53,072 nucleotides of DNA from Globomyces pollinis-pini (lineage: Eukaryota > Chytridiomycota > Chytridiomycetes > Rhizophydiales > Globomycetaceae). The notes beneath the pieces were generated by a model that did no database searches, was not told where the DNA came from, and saw nothing but the letters and a program-made list of their open reading frames with translations. The position numbers were made by a program, and so were the translations under genes. The DNA lies in NCBI GenBank assembly GCA_025399215.1, contig MU621200.1:1-53072 (forward strand), given 5' to 3'. Of this stretch, positions 22,954 through 36,699 are shown piece after piece. Within the stretch, counting starts at the first letter, position 1; every line of letters starts with the position of its first letter.

Positions 22954-24605
22954 TTATTTACTAGAAAAGATTTTGGTTAAAATCACAGACTTCCCTTCAT
23001 AATTGATTGCTACAACGTCTTCAATACGAACACCACCAATACCACGATACTGGTCAATTGTGTCCCAGTTAATCAAATGGGCCACCGCTAGTGATTCGTC
23101 ATTTTTGGCCAAATCCAAAAGATAAGGAACAAAATAGATACCAGGTTCCACTGTATGTACTTGACCAATATCAATTGTATAGTCAAACGACAGCTTCAAT
23201 GGATATTGATCGCGAAGTCCCATAAACGTCACATTGGCAGTCTTGAACGTTGCTGGAACAGGGTCATGTACATCTAATCCCACAGGATGCCCAATACCGT
23301 GAGGAGTGAAAATAGAAATGACACCTGAATCAATCAATGTCTTCAAATCTTGTGTCGTAAAAAAATTGTTGCTGATCAACCCCTCCAGTAACTTCTCATT
23401 GGTAGCATCCACTACATCTGACCACTACAATTATCGTTTCATAGATATACATACATTGTTGCCCACTTTATGCGCTTTGATACCTTCGCTTTGTCCATCC
23501 AGTACGATTTTTGACAAGACTCGTTTTCTTTCAGAATCAATACGAGAATAGGTTCTAGTCAGATCAGAAGCATATCCTTTGAAAGCACCAGCAGCATCAA
23601 TCAAAATTAAATCTTTCAAGCCAATATTGGAATTCCCACCATCATCGGTTTCACCAGTTGGAAAATGTAAAACAGCACCATGTGAGCCAGCACCTACAAT
23701 CGGATTATAAGCTTGCAGTCGACATTGACAAATAGTGGATACATATTCAAACAAAGAAGCTAATTTAGATTCACTAACGAAATCCAATTTATGAATACTT
23801 TCATTAATAAACAGATGTGAGATAGCAGCTACTTGACTACGAATATGAGTAAACTAAAATATACCTTGCATAAGTCAAATATTCTAATTCGGCTTTAGAT
23901 TTAATGAATCTAGATTCAATAAACAATTCATTGACTTCTTCACTAAACTTCACCGAACTACTTTTTGACTTCAAAGACTGTTTTAATTGATCAGACAGCA
24001 ATTTTTCAATTCCTTTTTCAGGTGATAGTATGGTAGAATGGTCATTGATAAAGTTTGATAGGTTTGTAATGTAATCTACAGACTCAACTGCATACTTTTG
24101 TTTGATAGATGATAGATCTGGCACAGCACCTGAGAATACAATTTCTTTTTGCGATTGGGCAGGTAATAGAATCGTTATTGCCAAAGAAGTTTCGGTTCGA
24201 TTAATGAGGATGTACGAATCTGAAATTGAATATTCACCCAACACATACATAATCTATATCAATTTTAATAATTGTGGAGATTACATTTGAAGACTGTCTC
24301 CAACCTGGAAGTTCCATATCCCCACCAAGACGAGTCACTCGAGGGGACGATGGCAAGATGATCAATTGATGATCTTCAGATAATAGACTGTGTAATCGTT
24401 TTCTGTTTTCAGGGACAGGAGAGTTGGATGGGACTATCAATGGGCATTGAGGATCCAGGGGAACGTCAGGTTTGATTGAAATTGACAGATCTTGCGTATT
24501 CAACAATAACCAACCAACAGTGAGGAGACATGTAATTGTAAATAATTGCGACATCACTTTTAGTTTAGGATAAAATCCATTCGATTTGGTGCTGATGGTT
24601 TTCAT
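22954..24605 (-). CDS. membrane-anchored Xaa-Pro dipeptidase (prolidase, M24B), 4 exons
   Basis: Exons 24605-24285, 24253-23865, 23836-23455 and 23424-22954 give 520 aa; introns are 31, 28 and 30 nt. The C-terminal pita-bread domain carries the M24 metal ligands: Asp in LILIDAAG, Asp in YASDLTRTY, His in HGIGHPVGLDVHDP, Glu in VEPGIYF and Glu in GGVRIEDV. Order and spacing match prolidase (PEPD), which cleaves Xaa-Pro dipeptides. Unlike cytosolic PEPD, the N-terminus has a hydrophobic segment (about residues 18-36) after a few basic residues, suggesting a type II membrane or secretory-pathway enzyme. The gene converges on the DPBB gene. Confidence 0.85.
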
Positions 24606-25129
24606 TCAAGTTTTGTGAAAAATACAGAGGGCAGACAATGAGATGAAGTATTACCATCACACTTGGACGATAACAGCCGTAACTACATCTCTGATCTTCA
24701 ATAATTTGAGTTAGTTTGCTCAACTGGGTTATACTACTAATCTGTTTTAACACTAATTTCCTTAGCTCTGGATATTCATTTCAAAACATAAAGAGCAATT
24801 AGAATTACACTCTTATGAATAATGTAAATTTCAAAGCTGCTCTATAACAACAATGGATACATCACATACAAATGGATGGTGCAAGTTAGATTATTCTTCG
24901 TCATTATGTCGTTAAACCGTAACTGATAACGAAGAACATGATTATGACTAAAAAATGAGTGCTTGAAGTTCTTGTTCTTCGTAAAGCCATTGTTGGAGGT
25001 TTAGTCTGAATATGCAATAAATGATTGTCAAAATATTCATTTGATTATAGTAATACTATACTCAAGTCGGGTACTAATAGGCAGTATGATGTAGATTGTG
25101 TAACATTATTTAATATCAATAAACTTTAT
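24606..25129. other. intergenic, no feature seen
   Basis: About 520 bp between prolidase and phosphoglucomutase, both on the minus strand. It contains the prolidase promoter and the PGM 3' region, with no gene or repeat that I can support. Confidence 0.5.
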
Positions 25130-27187
<2,058 letters not shown>

Positions 27188-27368
27188 TTAGAATTGGGAG
27201 TGAAAATTTCGAGGGTTTTTTATGATGAATAAAACTGAATGATAACATCACACAAATACGAAATAGGTTAAATTAAAACACAAAAAAAACCAATCAATTT
27301 CACACAGTTTTATTAGGACATTAAACTCATACTGTTGTAGTAAAGAGTTTCTTAAACGCGAAAAGTTA

Positions 27369-27879
27369 TCAATTTTGGTAAATGTTGGGAGTTAGAATGG
27401 TAGCCATGCCTTTGGTGATATCTCCTGTCCAAATTTGTTTATCTGCGTCTTGATATAAACTACTGCCATTCACACATTGCTCATTCCATTCTCCAGATAA
27501 TGTACTTCCATCACTCCAACCTGAACACGTTTAGTTACAAAACACAAATTACCATAAACACCCTGTCCTTGATATTGATTATCTTTCCAAAGACCCTATT
27601 TATTAATTCAAGTCTTTATTACTTCATAATGTGCTCCAGAAGCAAAATCAATCCTACCTATGGTTTAGTACTACAACGAGAAAACCTTTCCCATTCATTT
27701 TGTCGTTTTCCCACTGTCCTGTGTAGGTTGATTGTGTCAAATTACAATAATGAACTCCTTGTCCATTTCTTATCAATAATCCTTCTACTTCTTTATATTC
27801 TCCGTCTGGAATAAACGAAACAATTTATACCGTATTTTGAACCACTTGGAAATATAAAGGATCCGGTTTTATTCTCCAT
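27369..27879 (-). CDS. MORN-repeat protein, 5 exons
   Basis: Exons 27879-27831, 27805-27686, 27657-27623, 27595-27553 and 27520-27369 give 132 aa; introns are 25, 28, 27 and 32 nt. The protein is a string of degenerate MORN repeats: PSGSKYDGEY; NGQGVHY; YTGQWENDKMNGKGRIDF; HYEGLWKDNQYQGQGVYG; LSGEWNEQCVNG. Small MORN proteins bind membranes or scaffolds and in ciliated cells are often basal-body or sperm-flagellum proteins. An out-of-frame upstream ATG at 27942 begins a charged Lys/Arg/Glu-rich frame that overlaps the start, a possible upstream ORF. Function beyond scaffolding cannot be stated. Confidence 0.8.
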
Positions 27880-28292
27880 ACAATCTCTCTCTCTCGTTTT
27901 CTCTTTCTCTCTAGACTGCACTTTCTTTTCCTTGCTTGCCATTTTGTAGAAAAAGACAACCAACTAATATCGCGCTTTTTCATACCGAAGCTTAAACATA
28001 ATATTCAAAAGAGTCTGATCAAAACTTGGGATTAATCTTATAGATAGTGCAATATTAGTCAATGAAACTAAAATTATGCGCATATGATAATGCAATCTTA
28101 ACGAACCAAAATTCATTTGTTAGTAAGTTGTATGTATTCGAACAATGGTTAAGTGCAAAAAGTAAATTAACAGTTAACAGCTGTTAAAACATTCAATCTT
28201 CCATCCAAAATAGATGAGAACCCATTAACGGTGCTCTCCCAGCTTCGCATAGAGAATTCCATTACGTTTTTATGAACCTAGTCTCAATACAT
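27880..28292. other. intergenic with pyrimidine-rich tract
   Basis: Holds the MORN gene promoter and the 3' flank of NAA25. A CT-rich tract (27880-27915 on the plus strand) lies directly upstream of the MORN start. Nothing else is supported. Confidence 0.5.
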
Positions 28293-31240
28293 TTAACAAC
28301 CAACCTTTAAATCTAACAAATTTCCTTCAAAATACTGTGTGCTGCTTCTTGAATACGAGGTGATACTGGAGTGAAACTTACTTAGAGCTTTCTTTAATTC
28401 TTTCAACTGTTTCGTTAACTCTACACTCCATTCACGATCCTTCTCTAACACCGTAAATATACATGCCATATTATATGCTTCCAAAAGCCAGGTCATATCC
28501 TGACAAAAATCAAAAGTTAAGAGTGGGCGTTTTTGACTCATAAGCTTTTGTAAACGACTTGAAGTATCTTTTTTACAATATTAAAACGAAATGGATTACC
28601 TTTCATTTCGACAAAAATCTCGCTCATTTCTTGTTGAACTAAGATGCCGGCTTTATGTTTTTGTAATAATTCCAACACTCTAGCTTGAAGGGACTCCAAT
28701 GAAGACTGTGATGAAATATGAATGAAACATAGGATTACCATTTCACTTTCTTTGATAAATTTTTCAAAATCTTCAGTCGATACCATCTGCTTTGCGCTAC
28801 CTTCCGGTGATACAATATTAGACAAAAGTAAAGGAATATAAGTGAATAAATTTATCCATGAAGTTCTCGTAGTGCCCCGTGACTTAGGGAATTCTTGCCC
28901 TCTGATGTTTGACAAAATAGTCTGCTCCGTGTTGACAAACTTCGTGACAATTCGAACATCCCTGTTATCAGCCAATGTATCCACGTCTATATATAAGCCA
29001 GAATGGTTTACTTAAAAATGGACAAGCTCCATCTAGAATCAATTACCTAAAATTTTGTTACCTATACTTAAGGCTTCCAAATCAATCGAATGTAGCATTT
29101 CCTGCAATTCAGTCCAATTCATTGCACCCAAGAGTTTAACACGAACTAATTGTCTGTTGGTAATAGCCCGTTGTATTGATTGACTAAGTTGATCTCTGAA
29201 ATCGATAAACTCCGGTATTTTAGAGAATGATCCGAATTTAAAGGCCTGGAGTATCATTTCTGGTGTCTAGAAATGGATAAACTTAAAACTACTAAAACCT
29301 CTATCATGTTGCGTTCATAAATCGTCAAAGTTCGATTAAGTTGGGTGATTGTTGGTCTAACTTGCCCAAAATATTCCAATGAGTCGGTATAAAGAAAACT
29401 TAACGTATCCAGCTGAATTTGCTTAATTTCCATGGACACTGTGAGGTCCAATGGTCGTTGTGATACCCCTAAAAGTAAGGTGATCTTCACTATTTACCAA
29501 GTTCGAAATAAATTCGAATTAAAAGTATCTTGATTACATAATTGTATTTGCTTCTTTCAAAAGCAAACTCCAAAAGAACCAGTGCATCAAATAGCTTTTG
29601 TTTACATTCTGACATATATAAGCTACAGGTATTACCTCTGTCTACAAAATATTCATCTAATTTGTAGTGAACTGCCAAAATTAAATAGTCATCGCCTGGA
29701 TGCCTTTCTCTTTCTATCACATCTAAACGCTTAGATTGGGGAAGAATTACCTAAACTTTGAATATCTCTGTAAAAGTCCAAAAGTTGGTCAATTTCTCGT
29801 TGAGAATCAATTGTGTTCAAAGAATATTTCACAAATCTGATCAGTTTTAAGCAACTCAAATTAAGTCTGGTCTGGTTGATCTAAAAACGCTTGAGAACAA
29901 AATAACGAACTCTCTCAGAATCAGAACCATTCACTTTCAGTGTGATTAAATCTTCCAGGTTTTTCAACAAGTATTCATACTGATCTTCGGGCACACTTGG
30001 CAGGATTGGAAATAAGTCTTCAAAACATGACAAAGTGGTTCCAAATTGCTTCACATATTTTATGATTACGTTTGGTAACAAATCTATTCAATCAATTACT
30101 AGTGAGACGTCATACCGAAAGAACCTGACTGGCGAAGGAAATAAGCTTCTGCCATAAACGGTCCTCGTTTAACATATTTTTCCTCCAATACAGTGGATTG
30201 TAGTGAATGATAAAAATCTACTATAGCACTAGGTCTTTTAAGACATTCAAAATGTACCTTTCGTCTACATGGTTAGAAGATTGCTGAAGTGATTCCATAT
30301 AACTTAAATGTAGATCCCAATCATCCGGACTATAGTTCACAAAAATGAGAGTTTTACCTTTCCATTATCATTTGCTTGCTCAAGTCAACCACTGAATCGT
30401 AGTTGTTTAATTGTTTCATCAAATCCATGCACATTCTTTTCCTTTCTGCTTCTACTTTACAGGTATGTGCTAAAGGCCCTTCTAAAAGGTCCAATGCTTT
30501 TTGAAAGTTCTTTTGATCTTTCAACACGAATAAGTATAATTGTGTTGCTATATATTGAGTAGAACAATCCATACATTCAAAGTCGAAAGTTCTACCATCT
30601 TTGAGGCCCTTATCCATCATTCGTTCTGCAAGCATTAACAATATCCCCTTATTTTTATCCACTTTAATTTCTTTGGTCTGAATCAGGTCAGTGGTCCACT
30701 AATAATACTTGTAAATAAATTGCCATCACACTATAGAAATAGTATTTGTCATTATTAAATTGCTTAATAATTTTGGTTGCAGCCTAAATTAATGGAAAGT
30801 TCATACCTGTTGTAAAGCTTTCCAATCTGATTTTTGTGCAATTGTCATGAACCAAATCAATGCATATTCTTCATTATTTGTTTGATTGAATGCATATGAG
30901 TACATGTCAATAATATCATCAACTAAAAATTTAATTCTTTAGATTCAAAATAGTACACATATGAATAATCTTCAAGGTACGATAGACAGCCTGTAAAGTT
31001 GGTACATCTAACGGCTTCTGCTGTTTAACTTCGTATGCAACATCATAAGATTGTTGGTATAAGCCAGAACGACATAAAGCGTATGCTTTTAGAGCCTTAA
31101 ATGAGTGCATATCTCATTACTTTTAATGTAAGGAAGTCTTTTGCATTTGGATTCTTCTTCATTGCTTTATCACAAATTTGAATGGCGAATTTGTTTCTAT
31201 CCTGATCAATTGCATCGTAAATTGGATCTAATCGAGACAT
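28293..31240 (-). CDS. NAA25: NatB auxiliary subunit NAA25/Mdm20, 15 exons
   Basis: Fifteen exons from 31240 to 28293 join to about 846 aa. Introns are 25, 34, 23, 31, 28, 29, 32, 30, 28, 29, 32, 29, 25 and 32 nt. One exon (29032-29012) is only 21 nt. The N-terminus (LDPIYDAIDQDRNKFAIQI, ALKAYALCRSG) and SVMAIYLQ ... LMLAERMMDKGLKDG match NAA25 TPR repeats. Later KYVKQFGTTLSCFEDL, ERERHPGDDYLILA and MEIKQIQLDTLSFLYTD match the conserved core. NAA25 anchors the catalytic NAA20 to ribosomes, and NatB acetylates Met-Asp/Glu/Asn/Gln N-termini. Some mid-gene splice sites are chosen by frame and could shift by a few bases. Confidence 0.88.
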
Positions 31241-31479
31241 GAATTTTGTATGGTAAAAAAATCTTTTTAGAAAATAAGGATTGAACTAGCAACCATGGTA
31301 ACACATCTAAACGATAGTTTTGGATATGGTGAATTAATTTGAAAGTATTGGAATTATGTAACTGACTAAATTTAACTAAATGGCCGAGTCAAAGACGTGA
31401 TTGTTAATTTAGATCTTTACTATACTGATATAGATATATTGATATTCATTTCATTCTTGGTGCGCACGAATAGGAAGTA

Positions 31480-32475
31480 CTACCAAAATCCACCACAGTA
31501 GATCCCAGAATAGTTGTAATAGTCAAAGTGACGATTAATTATTGGTTTCCAACTATCTCGGTCAATGCAGGTCTTACTTTCATCAACCGGCCCAGTAGTG
31601 TGGCATGGAGTTACTGAGCTATCATCGCGTAGAGTATACTGTTTTCCGACATGTACGTATCCTTGGAAAAGTTTTGGTAGCAAGACAACGGGGTCACTGA
31701 TTCTATGCAATCTATAGTAAGATTTGGAAAATCCTAAGCTTTGAACAAATTTTGCAAATTCATAATTGGCAAATCGCGGTTGGGCATAGCTATACACAGA
31801 TAATTTAGTTGTATTATTGCTATTGTGTACAAAGAAATCAATCGCTGCCAAAGTAGCTAAAACACCACCAAGATAGTGTCCTGTAAATACAAGATTATAA
31901 TTAGGAAATTTTGATATTGTGTTCTGAAGAGTTGACTGTAACTTCTTCCGAATTGAAAGATAAGTTATTGTAAACCCAGCGTGGACCTGGGAATAATTTA
32001 CATGATAAATCTCAATACCTTCCATTTAGTTCTATTGTTATTGACGGGCAACAGATTTGGTGATACATTTAACCAATTGACATCTGAATGATAGAATAAA
32101 GCATCTCCAATGATTCCATTGATACTACGTGTTCCACGGAATGCGATTACAATAGTCCTATTTAGTGTATCATACGATACAAATCTAAAATCAATCGTTA
32201 TATTAAACAATACCCGGCACCTTTTGTACAATTATCAAAAGATGTGTCTGTAATTTTAGGTCCTTCAAAACATCGAGGACAATTGAATTGTCCACGTTGA
32301 TCCTTGAACCAAATCGAATCACAATCTGTTAGATCAGTAATTTCACGGTCTTCTTACATGATATCCCTGCATACTTCATGAAAAGAGGGAAGTTTTTCAA
32401 TATGGCATCATCTGTGTTGTTTGTATTGATTGCAACCACTGGTAAAAACATAGTCAAACAGATCAGGAAATTCAT
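31480..32475 (-). CDS. secreted class 3 lipase-like protein with Ser-to-Tyr nucleophile change, 4 exons
   Basis: Exons 32475-32358, 32325-32214, 32184-32019 and 31986-31480 give 300 aa; introns are 32, 29 and 32 nt. A signal peptide (about residues 1-16) precedes YAGISYC and RTIVIAFRGTRS, typical of the lipase-3 fold. The nucleophile elbow, normally GHSLGG, reads GHYLGG here (TAT codon). The acid (RISDPVVLLP) and the histidine (RHFDYYN) are present, as are cysteines for the usual disulfides. Without the serine, classical triacylglycerol hydrolysis should be lost, so this may be a binding or pseudoenzyme paralogue, or a base error. The frame is otherwise intact. Confidence 0.85.
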
Positions 32476-32632
32476 GGCCAAAAAATAGTTCAGTGCTCAT
32501 ACTGATATTGGTGTTGATTACTTCATCAGGGTTACACAACAGACATGTTGGTGTACATAATCTAATGGTCATGGTGATTTAAGAAGCGAAATTGTATAAA
32601 ATATTCACATAATTCTTGCAAAAAATAGTTTT

Positions 32633-35600
32633 TTATTTTTTAAGAAAGTTTTCAGAGAGTTTTTTCGTAATGGTTCTAAACAAAGATTTCCTAGGTGTCG
32701 GTGTGGTGGATCCAGATGGAGGACCAGATCGATAAGGATCCTCAAAGGTGTCTCGTGAATCTGGAAATGGATCGTATTCTTCTCCTTTTCGTGCTGGATT
32801 AAATATTTCACTTTGAGAACGACGAATCAACTCTTGGACTTCTGGATGTGATAACCGTTTAGACATATCGGAATAAGAATCATCCAATTCAGATTCAACA
32901 GGATTTTGAGTGCCATTGGGGGAGATGACATCTCCGAGACTAACGGTTTGACTTCTTGAAAGAGTATCCAATGCTTTGTAGATAACCTGTATATCTGCAG
33001 AGTCAAACTTGCTGGTATCCAGTTGCTTTAATGATTCATATACAGGTTTCAGCTCTTCACTAATCGATTGTAACTCGGGTTCGACAATATTTTCAGTGGT
33101 TACTTCAACTGGATCTGCAACAAGTACACTATTCTTCTCTATCGGTAGCGACCCTTTTCTACTCACCAAACTTGCATTATCCGATATACTCCCGTGCTCG
33201 CTGTGGATTTTGGATGCCTGAGAGTTAAAACTGATGCCACTTAATCTTCGAGATTCGGCATCCAAATTTGCAGGTTGTTTTCTTGCACCATCTCCTACAG
33301 GAGAAATAGGGCTCTCCAGCCCAAAGAGATCCGCTACTACGCCAGGCTTTATTTTTTCAGTTGCCTTTGAGAAAATGGTTGCTTCATTAGGGTCAGTGGC
33401 ACCTTTAGGTTTGAGTGTATGAATACCATCCACAGGAGGTTGAGTATGGTGAATTTTGACGACTTCATTTAAAATGACTATTTCCTCTTCATCAGAGTCT
33501 TGATTGGCAATTTTGGAAATCTCTTTGATGGCAGCATTCTTGATACGCAAAGCAGAAGATGCATTTCGATGGGCTTCATATGCCCCAACATAGGAAGGAG
33601 AGATAGGACTACTTTGACCAAATAATTCTGGGATCTGATTGAATTTTAACGAATCTCGAGGACTGAATACGCCATCTTCCTCCTCTTCTGGAATCAACTT
33701 CTTCGCTGCAAGACCAAGGTTATTGATTGTTGGATTGCTGGAATTATTGAAATCACTGGATTTATCAGACAGTGACATGGAAGATTTTCTTTTGTCATAA
33801 CCACCAATGTAAGAAGGAGATATCGGACTAGCTTGACCAAATAAATCTGGAATCAAATTTGGCTTTAGAGTGTCTCTGGCACTAAAGCAAGAGTCTTCTT
33901 CAGCATTAAAGACAACTTTGTTTTGAGTAACAATAGGACATAGTGGAGGCTTCCCTTTTTCTTCCATCTCGTCTTCATCATGTCCATTATCTGAAAAACC
34001 AACGGACATCCTATTGGGCATCTGTGACACTCTTCGTGAACCGGCGGTTGACTCAGGGAAAAATCCAAACGCGCTTACTCTTCTTGAACCATCTGTTGCT
34101 CTTTTGTTATACTGCCCAGTATATACAGGTGAAATAGGACTTGATTGACCAAACAGTTCGGGAATTTGATTTACTCTTATGTCCTTTGGACTGAAGATAA
34201 CGTCTGCATTTTGAGTATCCGGCTTAATTGACTTCTTTTTCGCTCGCGAATGGCGACCTGAACTTCTACCTGATGAACCACTATGACCACTATCAGACAA
34301 CACAGATCCAGAACTTAATCTTCTAATCCCATTCTGCATTAAATCAAGTGATTTTTTTCTTTGGCAATATGCACCTGTATAAACAGGTGATATTGGACTA
34401 GCTGTTCCAAATAATTCGGGTATTTGATTCATTTTGATATCTTTTGCACTAAATAGAACATCATCGGCTTTTGGTGATTTATCTGTTTTAATTGACAACC
34501 TTGATGCTTTGGAAATCAAACTTGCGTTACTTAACCGGCGAACTCCATTTTGCATCAAATCAACGGATTTTTTTCGTTGATTGTATGCCCCAGCATAAAC
34601 TGGGGATATTGGACTATCAGTACCAAACAACTCGGGAATTTGGGAAGCTTTTATATCCTTTGCACTGAACACAATCTCTCCACTTTCGATCTCCGATACA
34701 ATTGGTATTTGGCTCTTGTCTTGATAGGCATTTGCTGAAATCATACCTGCTTGACTCAGTCTCTTAACACCACCTTCCATTGCACTAACCCGCCGAGATT
34801 GAACCATTTGTGCGGTTGCACCAGATGTGCCGAACATAGATGATAAATATGCTGGGTCCATTTTATCTTTTGCACTGAATATCAAATCATCATGATCATG
34901 TTTGGTAGGGACGGGATGTTGCGTAATGATTGGATTCAACTTTGCACCTTTTGCTTTCACAGTGGTTTTTACACTAGAATCCACCAATGATTCGATTTTA
35001 CTTAAATGATCTAAAACTGGATCGTTGGCTTCTGATTTATCCCGATATGTTTCTGTTGAGATTCTACCACTTTCAATGCTATTGTTTGGCTGTCCACGAA
35101 TTGTATCAAATGACTGCTTCTCTTCTGCTTCTAACGTTGCGTCAATGACTTCAGGGACGTCATTTTTTGTAGATGATGGATTGCTATCAGGGTTTCCAAA
35201 TGCATCATCCATTGGTATTACTGATTCATTTGAGTTTACTGTACTAGGAGAGAATGCAGATTGAGATGTTGCAGATCCAGCAATTCTAGCCTGGATTTTT
35301 TCTTTAAGCCTGTCTTGAAGACGTTGTGCCTCAGGAGACACTGCCCTTTCCACCTTTTCTTCTTGCTTTGATGCCCATTTACTCAACCATGTAGAGGTAG
35401 TGGCAGAAGTTGTCTGACTTCTCTGTAGATTTGCAGGATTCGAGGAAACATTTGGATCGATTTCAACTATAGTTTAGACATGCTATTGTTGTTACCCTTT
35501 GGTGTGGGAGTTGTAGATCTTCTCCCGGAACCTAGCTATTAAACACATACGGAATCTATTACCTGGAAGAGATTTATTTTCCGGAAATGGATCAAAAGAT

Positions 35601-36415
35601 TGTGCCGATTCAAAAGAATTACGATTTCCAACCATATCAATATACTCATGTACACTATTATAGCCATCGCTTTCGCTCGCCTCCCAAGTATTACGAACTT
35701 CCTTTTTTGGTGGAGGTTTAGAAGTACCCATTCCCATCTCACTGAGGAACCTTTCCACATCATCCATTAAATTGTTAATTGAATCAAGAGCTGTGGAGTC
35801 CTTGGCTTGAAGAGTTTCATTATAAAATCTTCCATGGCCATGGACTGTTTCTGCTTCCAAACCCGAGGAAAATATATCCATACTTTCACGAACTTCAAAA
35901 TCATCGTTCTCTGTGACACCAAGCAAATCTTTGATTTTATCTTGTAAAGCTTTTTGTGGAGAGTCCACATTTTGAACATCATTGAATTGAATCATGGCTA
36001 ATGAGGCTGCAACAGATTGAATCGATAATCGCCTGGTTAATGCACTGGGTAAGTTTGACAATTCTTGAAAGTCTATAGATTCTTTTTCAGCAGGATAGTC
36101 ATCTTCAGATTGATAAGGCATATCATCTTTTTCATAATCTGCATCATCATCATCATTTGATACATCTGGGGAATCTACATACTAAGGGTAAGGCAACTAA
36201 ACCAATACCTCAGCAACTGGGGTTCTATTTTTTTTAGATTTAATTCCCAGGAATCGTTTTAATCTCTTTGATAATTTCTTTGATTTCTTTTTGATTTCTT
36301 CAGCGTGTGCTTTATTTGAATGAACTGGTTGATTTGTTGTTAAGTGTTGACTATGAATACTATCATCATCCTGGTCAGTCGAGAAATGATGTTGAAAATC
36401 ATCAGATTCTTTCAT
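32633..36415 (-). CDS. large disordered protein with seven 'FSxKD...ELFG..SPISP' repeats, 4 exons
   Basis: Exons 36415-36209, 36181-35563, 35531-35496 and 35466-32633 join to 1231 aa; introns are 27, 31 and 29 nt. I recognise no known domain. The N-terminus is acidic, then strongly basic near residues 45-65 (KKKSKKLSKRLKRFLGIKSK). Seven copies of a motif of about 30 residues follow, in coding order near 34890, 34680, 34450, 34200, 33890, 33670 and 33380: FSAKD-x6-IPELFG-x2-SPISP-x-Y-x-G-x-Y. Several are followed by RKKS and RRLS phosphosite-like runs. A DPFP ... TTPTP block occurs twice, at the exon 2/3 region and at the C-terminus. The C-terminal 18 residues form a basic amphipathic segment. 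Looks like a phosphoregulated scaffold; function unknown. Confidence 0.75.
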
Positions 36416-36699
36416 AATTCTTGATGCGTTTGAATGAGAAAATGGGAAATGAAAATGTACACATTTTGAGAACCCAACACCTTGACAAAGTATCAAGTAA
36501 TTGATAGGGTATTTCAAGCGAGTTCACTATTTAAAATATTAAGGAATTCTAATAACAAAATACTTTAAAATTTCTTTGATGTAATTATTCCTCTTACTTT
36601 ATTCAATTGGATCTTTAAACATATCAGTAGTAGTTTAATTTTAAAAGTCATTCGAGTTGTTTCCAATTGAAATGGTCATTTTCACTTTTCTTATTCATC

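Noticed and set aside
24565..24753. 62-codon minus-strand ORF upstream of prolidase
   Set aside because: Overlaps the prolidase start in another frame; no support for translation.
27880..27942. Alternative upstream start (MASKEKK...) for the MORN gene
   Set aside because: It is out of frame with the MORN repeats and no short intron reconciles them; kept only as a possible upstream ORF.
34550..35264. Several plus-strand ORFs inside the large repeat-protein gene
   Set aside because: Antisense shadows of a long, biased coding region.
35467..36415. Separate gene upstream of the seven-repeat protein
   Set aside because: A 29-nt intron (35467-35495) joins the frames exactly and the total length stays in frame, so one gene is the better model.
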